Below, piece by piece: positions 58,960 to 64,000 of a stretch of DNA of 64,000 nucleotides. Under the pieces are notes generated by a model that saw only the letters and a program-made list of their open reading frames with translations, was not told the DNA's origin and searched no databases. The stretch lies in assembly GCF_023065955.2 (NCBI RefSeq), contig NW_026622963.1, positions 10,919,001-10,983,000 of the forward strand, in the 5' to 3' direction. Source of the DNA: Ursus arctos. Lineage: Eukaryota > Chordata > Mammalia > Carnivora > Ursidae. How positions within the stretch are numbered: the first letter of the stretch is position 1; every line of letters starts with the position of its first letter. Made by a program: the position numbers and the translations under genes.

Positions 58960-59152
58960 CTTTTTTTTTTTCCTAAAGATTTTATTTACTTATTTGACAG
59001 AGAGAGAGACAGTGTGCACAAGCAGGGGAAGCAGCAGAGGGAGAGGGAGAAGCAGGCTCCTCCTGGAGCAGGGGAGCTCAATCCCAGGACCCTGGGATCA
59101 TGACCTGAATCGAAGGTAGATGCTTAATTGACTGAGCCGCCCAGGTGCCCCC
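58960..59152 (-). mobile_element. CAN-SINE at a shared target site
   Basis: It shows an antisense T-rich tail, AAAGATTTTATTTACTTA, and the complement of the SINE head (GAGCCGCCCAGGTGCCCC) at the end. Flanks are AACAAAACAGTTAA (58946-58959) and AAAACAGTTAATTCTT (59154-59169). The same bases also flank the L1 and the SINE to its left. Confidence 0.92.
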
Positions 59153-59385
59153 CAAAACAGTTAATTCTTAAACAGAAGCTAAATTAAATAGGTATGGCCT
59201 TTAGGCCATGTCTTCCTTACAGAAACAGTAGGGTGAGCACGAATCAGTTCAGGTGGAGGTGTGAGGGAAATGTATTCACCTTTTCATTGGAATCAACCTT
59301 TCACAGAGCTCAAGCAGGTTAACGATTCAGTTCTCTCAGGCGTATGACTGCTGTGCAATGAGAAACCTTAGAACAAGCCTACATA

Positions 59386-59590
59386 GGGGAGCCTGGGTGG
59401 CTCAGCTGGTTGAGTGTCCAGCTCTTGATTTCGGCTCCAGTCATGACCTCAGCATCCTGAGATCGAACCCTGAGTTGGGCTCAGCGCTCAGTACATAGTC
59501 TGCTTGTCCCTCTCCCTCTGTTCATCCCCCCATACTCGTGCTCTTTTTCTCTTTCCTTCATAGATAGATAAAATCTTAAAAAAAAAAAAA
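59386..59590 (+). mobile_element. CAN-SINE
   Basis: The head reads GGGAGCCTGGGTGGCTCAG and the tail is GATAAAATCTT plus a long A run. Flanking duplications are AAGCCTACATA (59375-59385) and AAACCTACATA (59591-59601). It is full length, with scattered substitutions. Confidence 0.92.
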
Positions 59591-62084
59591 AAACCTACAT
59601 AAATTTCCCTAAAGGAGAATTTGGAAGCCATTTCTCAACTCTGTGCTTTGAACAGTCAACAGTATACAGCTGTGCAAGTGGTTGAGTCAGGAACAGAAAA
59701 AGGGAATTTCTTGGTGTTTTTTTCAGTTGCTTCTTTTGGTTATTCATGTAAAATGCTTTGAGACAGGGCTGTCCGTTCTAAGTTTGCAGAATGGACAATA
59801 AGAACTCTGCCAACCACGAGCAATAATAATGGCATTCTATCGGTACTACCATTTCGTTTATTTAGAGGGGCAGCCTATAATTGGGGATCTTTTCGATTTT
59901 CTTCAAACGGGGAAAAACAAAACAAAATCAAGAAGTCAGAAATAAGGAGGCTCTAAAAATGAGAAAAGCGAGGGATTACGTGAGATAGAAAATAACAAAG
60001 CCTAAAATTAATTCGCCAATTTAGTGAATTTAAAAATAAAAAAAAGGCCTCACAAAATTACTGCAAAATATATCCCACGATGACCCTTAAGAATAAAGTC
60101 AATTTCAAGATGCTCTGACTGCCATTTCTACAGTGAATCTGAAGTTGAAAGCATTAGGAATATAAATCATAAGTGTACTGGCACAGTGTTTAAAATCTTG
60201 CATAATGTAAGATGGTAAAGACAACAGCGGGAAATGAGTACTGAAGAAATTGTTAGTGAAATCTGAAGATTCCAAAACCTTTATAACATAAAGAACAGTA
60301 AAAAAAAAAATAATAAAAAAAAATAAAAAAATCCAAAGGCATTGCTATAAAAAACATGTTTAAAGCCAGAGAAAGAATATATCTTTCCTATTCCTGCCAC
60401 CACTAGTGGCACTTATCTTTGAACACAAATATGATCTGGTGCCCAGTAGAAAGCTAAGCAGTTAACAGTCTATGAGGGGATTCTGACAGCCAAGCTCCTA
60501 TTTTCATATTGGCATCTGCCTTGTAAGGGGGCTGGGCTGCGTGAACAGCCTGCCAACGGCAGCAGATCAAGAGAGCCATCTAAGATGTTAAGTCTGAAAA
60601 ACTATGTATTTACCTGAAGAAATTTTCAGAGCACTTGATTTTTATCTTTTTACCTCTTAAAGAAGGCAAACAAAATTTCCCAAAACAATTTAAAAAGAAA
60701 CAATAAAATTATCAGTGAAAGCCCCAATTTCAACATGTAAAGCTCTACCTTGGGCCAGTTCCTACTGGCTTCAAAGAGAACCAAAGTATGGGCAAGGAAA
60801 GTTAGTGCCAAAGGGATCCTAGACATATTTCACGGTGGCTTTCTCTCGACTCTGCAGGCTTACGTACGCTTTAACCCTGTTGCTGGGTTGCTATAGGAAA
60901 ACAGAAAACTTACGACATGCAATTTCAACATGAACAAAGTATAACAGATGTAAGTCCACAAATGACTTCATATAGTCTTATGACCTTATCATCCTACCTT
61001 TTTCAGTCTCCTACTTAACTGCACAGGCTCAAAGGAGATCAGTCACCTAGTCACAGGTCTGTGACTCTCCGAGTCCCTCTCCAAGTCCCCTGACTCTCCT
61101 CAGACCGATAATTCTCTTCTCTTTGCCAGAGTGACCCAAACCAAGCTAACTACTAAGCACGGAGCACAGAGCACAGCACCTCACAGGAGCGTGAACACAC
61201 TGCCCCTTGGTACAAATTCTTAGAGTGCAAAACGAGAAACACGAAAGCAATTAAATGAAAAGGTTCAGTCTCTGAAAGGCAACAGAAATTCTACTTAACG
61301 GAAGAGTGGTAATAAGAACCATCAGCACTCTCCCATTACTGAGTACATTACTCGGCATGGAGAGGATCCTCCTGGGGGCTCGGATATACTTAAGTTGTTC
61401 CAAGGATCGCTCAAGGGATTAAAATCATCAGGATTTCATTACGTCTTCATTGAAAGGGTCTAATTTGTTCAGGCTGAGTGTCATTTTGTCATTTCTCATA
61501 AATTAAAGGAGAAGCAGAGTTATTGTTTCTATCTTGGTCCTCACGCACGATGTAGACACTTTCTTGAGAGTAACGCTAGTTGACTCCTGTGTCTAGAGGG
61601 CTGGCTTTTGATCTGAGAGGAGCAAAAATGCTCTTCACTTTGGTTTTTCATTCTATATATTGAGTGGAGGGTAAGAGAACAGAGGCTCTTTTGAACTGAA
61701 CCTATTTTGCTGTGATCTAGGTTCAGGGCCAGAATTTCATACAATGTGACATGCTTCTCTCAAGTGCCCTTTACTTTAGGGAACACTCTCAATACTATGT
61801 ACCTGGCTGAGTGCCCCACTGCTACACCCAACACTCCAGTGGCTCCCAGGTCAGCATTTCTTTAGCTCTGGCATGCACTTGCCGGTACCTGTCGTGGTAA
61901 CGATGTCTTAGGAATCCAAGTTACAGTTAGTAATGTAATAGGTTTCTTTTCTGTATACAAACGAAATAATGTGTCTTAACTGGCAACAAATTTGGTGACA
62001 TCCCCAGCATCCAGGCCCATTTCCACTTTCAACACCAGTTTGTGCCATGTAGCGTGGCATGTGCGGCCAAGAATGCTAGACTGG

Positions 62085-62290
62085 GATACAGAGGCTTGCA
62101 CTTCAGTCATACTTCTGCTTCTAATTCAGTAACTGAGTCTGCGGAAGTTCTTTCCTGTCTTGGGTAAATCACTTTTCTCAACCCTAAAATGGGGGGGGGG
62201 GGTGTCAGTTCAGAGAATTTCTGAGGGTCTTAGTATTTCTGAAGTGAGCTGAAAGACTATGCTACTACATTTGTCATTTTACTCCTAATA
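62085..62290 (+). mobile_element. MIR remnant with G11 run
   Basis: Weak MIR order: CTTCAGTCATACTTCTGC, TCTTGGGTAAATCACTTTTC, then CCTAAAATGGGG with a G run at about 62191-62201. The 3' part reads TTCAGAGAATTTC. Confidence 0.5.
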
Positions 62291-62803
62291 GGATAAGTAA
62301 AGGGAAATAAGCACATATTCAGACTCTATGATGTTTTAGGCACTTTGCAAGATACTTGCTCTTTTATTAACTTACTCATAACTCTGCTCAAGCCATTTCA
62401 CCCACCTCAAGGTGTCCCCCACAAAACCTAGGGCATCTTTAAAGTCTTACTCAGTTCTTCCTTTCCATGGGCTTCCCTGTGGCTGTTTTTCACTCATAGC
62501 GCTTTCTTATTTTTCTGAACCATTATGCTAAGAAATTATATGTAAGGAAATCACTGTGTAACTATGTTTAAAAACTCAAACCAGTTCTTTTTTTATTGCA
62601 ATTGTTTTGAAATTACCTAGTTTAGGAAAGATAGTAGTCAATGAAAAATTAAAAAAGTGAGGGACATTAATTGGGTCAATAACCTTGCTAAGAGAGCTTT
62701 ATCCTGATGTGGGCATAGCAACAGACAGATTCATAGAGCCTACTGTATACACATTTGAGAAACGACTGTTGGCTCTCCATCTACTCTCTCCTTGTTTTCC
62801 TTT

Positions 62804-63006
62804 TTTTTTTTTAAAATATTTTATTTATTTATTCATTCGACAGAGATAGAGACAGCCAGCGAGAGAGGGAACATAAGCAGGGGGAGTGGGAGAGGAAGAA
62901 GCAGGCTCATAGCGGAGGAGCCTGACGTGGGGCTCGATCCCGTAACGCCGGGATCACGCCCTGAGCCGAAGGCAGCCGCCTAACCGCTGTGCCACCCAGG
63001 CGCCCC
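62804..63006 (-). mobile_element. CAN-SINE, full length, young-looking
   Basis: In sense orientation it has the tRNA-derived head (GGGGCGCCTGGGTGGCAC), a body with GAGCCCCACG-like and CCGGGATCACG-like motifs, and an A-rich tail with TAAA units. Target duplications are CTTGTTTTCCTTT at 62791-62803 and CTTGTTCTCCTTT at 63009-63021, with one mismatch. Its body (complement contains GCTCATAGCGGAGGAGCC) differs from the other copies here and resembles, from memory, a late caniform subfamily seen in bears. Confidence 0.93.
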
Positions 63007-64000
63007 TGCTTGTTCTCCTTTCATTTACCGTGTGTGTAATCCTAGAACAGGGAAATCATATGGAGACTGATTCCTTTTCATAAATCACAGAAATTCATAC
63101 CATGCTAAATCATGTAAATAAAAATAAGAAGCTTCATTTAATAAATAAAAAGCCTCATTTAACAAAAACCTTCATTTCTCAAATCAGCAGCAGCAGCTTC
63201 TGTGACTGAGTAAATCTACTGTATCTTTCCTGACTAAAACTACCAACCTTACTGAAGACAAAATGCCACAGACAATTTGGCCAGCAAAATTCATAGTGAT
63301 GAAAGGAGTTAGTTGTGGACTAGAAAGTGTGCCTAGAAATGTTTTAGATTATTGTCCAAATTCTCTTTTGTAACCATTAAGAACAGAGAAGTTATAAAGG
63401 ATGCTTAATAAGGGAAAAAAAGAAGTATGGAAATCTCATGATATTGGTAGGTGGGCAGAGACAAATAAAAGGAGAAATAAGTAATTATACAACCATCTGG
63501 CAATATGGAAAGCTTGCAACACTATTCAATTAGGATTTTATGTATAAAGTATACATACAGTTTCTCAAAAAAAAAATCCTAATATTTCACCCTAATTGGG
63601 GCACAGATATGCCATGTGTCTCCATTTACATAGGATTTATTTGAAGAATAAAATGCTTTTATTGTGCTTACTTCCTAATTCACGAATCATAATAAATCTA
63701 TTTAACTTGTGAATCTAAATGTCTTCCCTATGTTTTCAAGGTCACCAATGCTAAATTACGTATGAGAACTATGGACCAAAGAGAAATGTTATTATTTTGA
63801 AGAAATTATTTCTTAAAAAAAACTAAATGCACACAAGAGTACATCAGAAAATTCTTTTTTGTAAATTTCCACTAATATTTCAATAAATGGGTCTTGTGTA
63901 AAAATAAGTATTTATGGAAGATCTCCCAATGCAAGCACGTCATGCTAGGTGGTATGGGGCGGTACAAGATGGAAACGAGATCATGCTTCCTTCAAAAAGA

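Larger units (their letters stand above)
57931..64000 (-). other. HMG20A: HMG20A intron (gene continues past the window)
   Basis: The residues expected just before KETEVKERSV were not found in any frame up to the right edge, so the intron is at least 6.07 kb. It holds six SINEs, an L1 fragment, a MIR remnant near 62090-62340 and a run of eleven G at about 62191. The stretches 59600-62090 and 63010-64000 show nothing I can name. They are AT-rich with scattered poly-A/T runs and no credible open frame. Confidence 0.8.

Noticed and set aside
62804..63006. tRNA gene signal from SINE heads
   Set aside because: The tRNA-like heads belong to SINEs with tails and target duplications; no complete cloverleaf tRNA gene was seen.

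Overview
The window looks like nuclear DNA of a carnivoran mammal. Twenty copies of the lysine-tRNA-derived carnivore SINE (CAN-SINE/SINEC) are scattered on both strands, with a head that reads GGGGCGCCTGGGTGGCTCAG or its complement, alongside MIR, L2, L1, hAT, Tigger and MaLR remnants. The SINE bodies are of the dog/bear/seal (caniform) kind rather than the cat kind. The youngest-looking copy (62804-63006) resembles, from memory, subfamilies in bears and seals, so an arctoid caniform, possibly a bear, is my best guess. There is no operon, phage, plasmid or CRISPR structure.

The only gene I can support is HMG20A (iBRAF, an HMG-box chromatin protein), on the minus strand at the right end. Three coding exons (57855-57930, 56929-57144, 56104-56246) join in frame with consensus splice sites. 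They give the last 142 residues, including the C-terminal coiled coil and the stop. The stop lies 6 nt before a strong splice donor, and a strong acceptor at 53001 points to a terminal exon that holds only 3' UTR (about 50570-53001). From 57931 to the right edge is intron; the HMG-box exons lie outside the window.

Positions 1 to about 50.5 kb are intergenic, downstream of HMG20A. In human this side faces the 3' end of LINGO1, which is not visible here. Base composition changes in blocks: 1-18.3 kb is GC-rich with few young repeats; 18.4-28.3 kb is AT-rich and almost all L1 with nested SINEs; 28.4-42 kb is GC-rich again; 42-64 kb is AT-rich. Several repeat-free stretches (8.56-8.96, 28.86-29.0, 29.8-29.95, 39.37-39.83, 41.38-41.6, 42.3-42.93 kb) look like conserved non-coding enhancer candidates, but this needs cross-species alignment.

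I found no new multi-gene system. The observations most worth a second look are a 150-bp inverted repeat at about 92% identity around a 1.1-kb spacer (30543-31944), several insertions sharing one target site in an HMG20A intron (57946-59169), a CpG-dense patch inside an otherwise decayed L1 (24905-25012), a 46-bp purine-pyrimidine alternation (5045-5090), and the UTR-only last exon of HMG20A.
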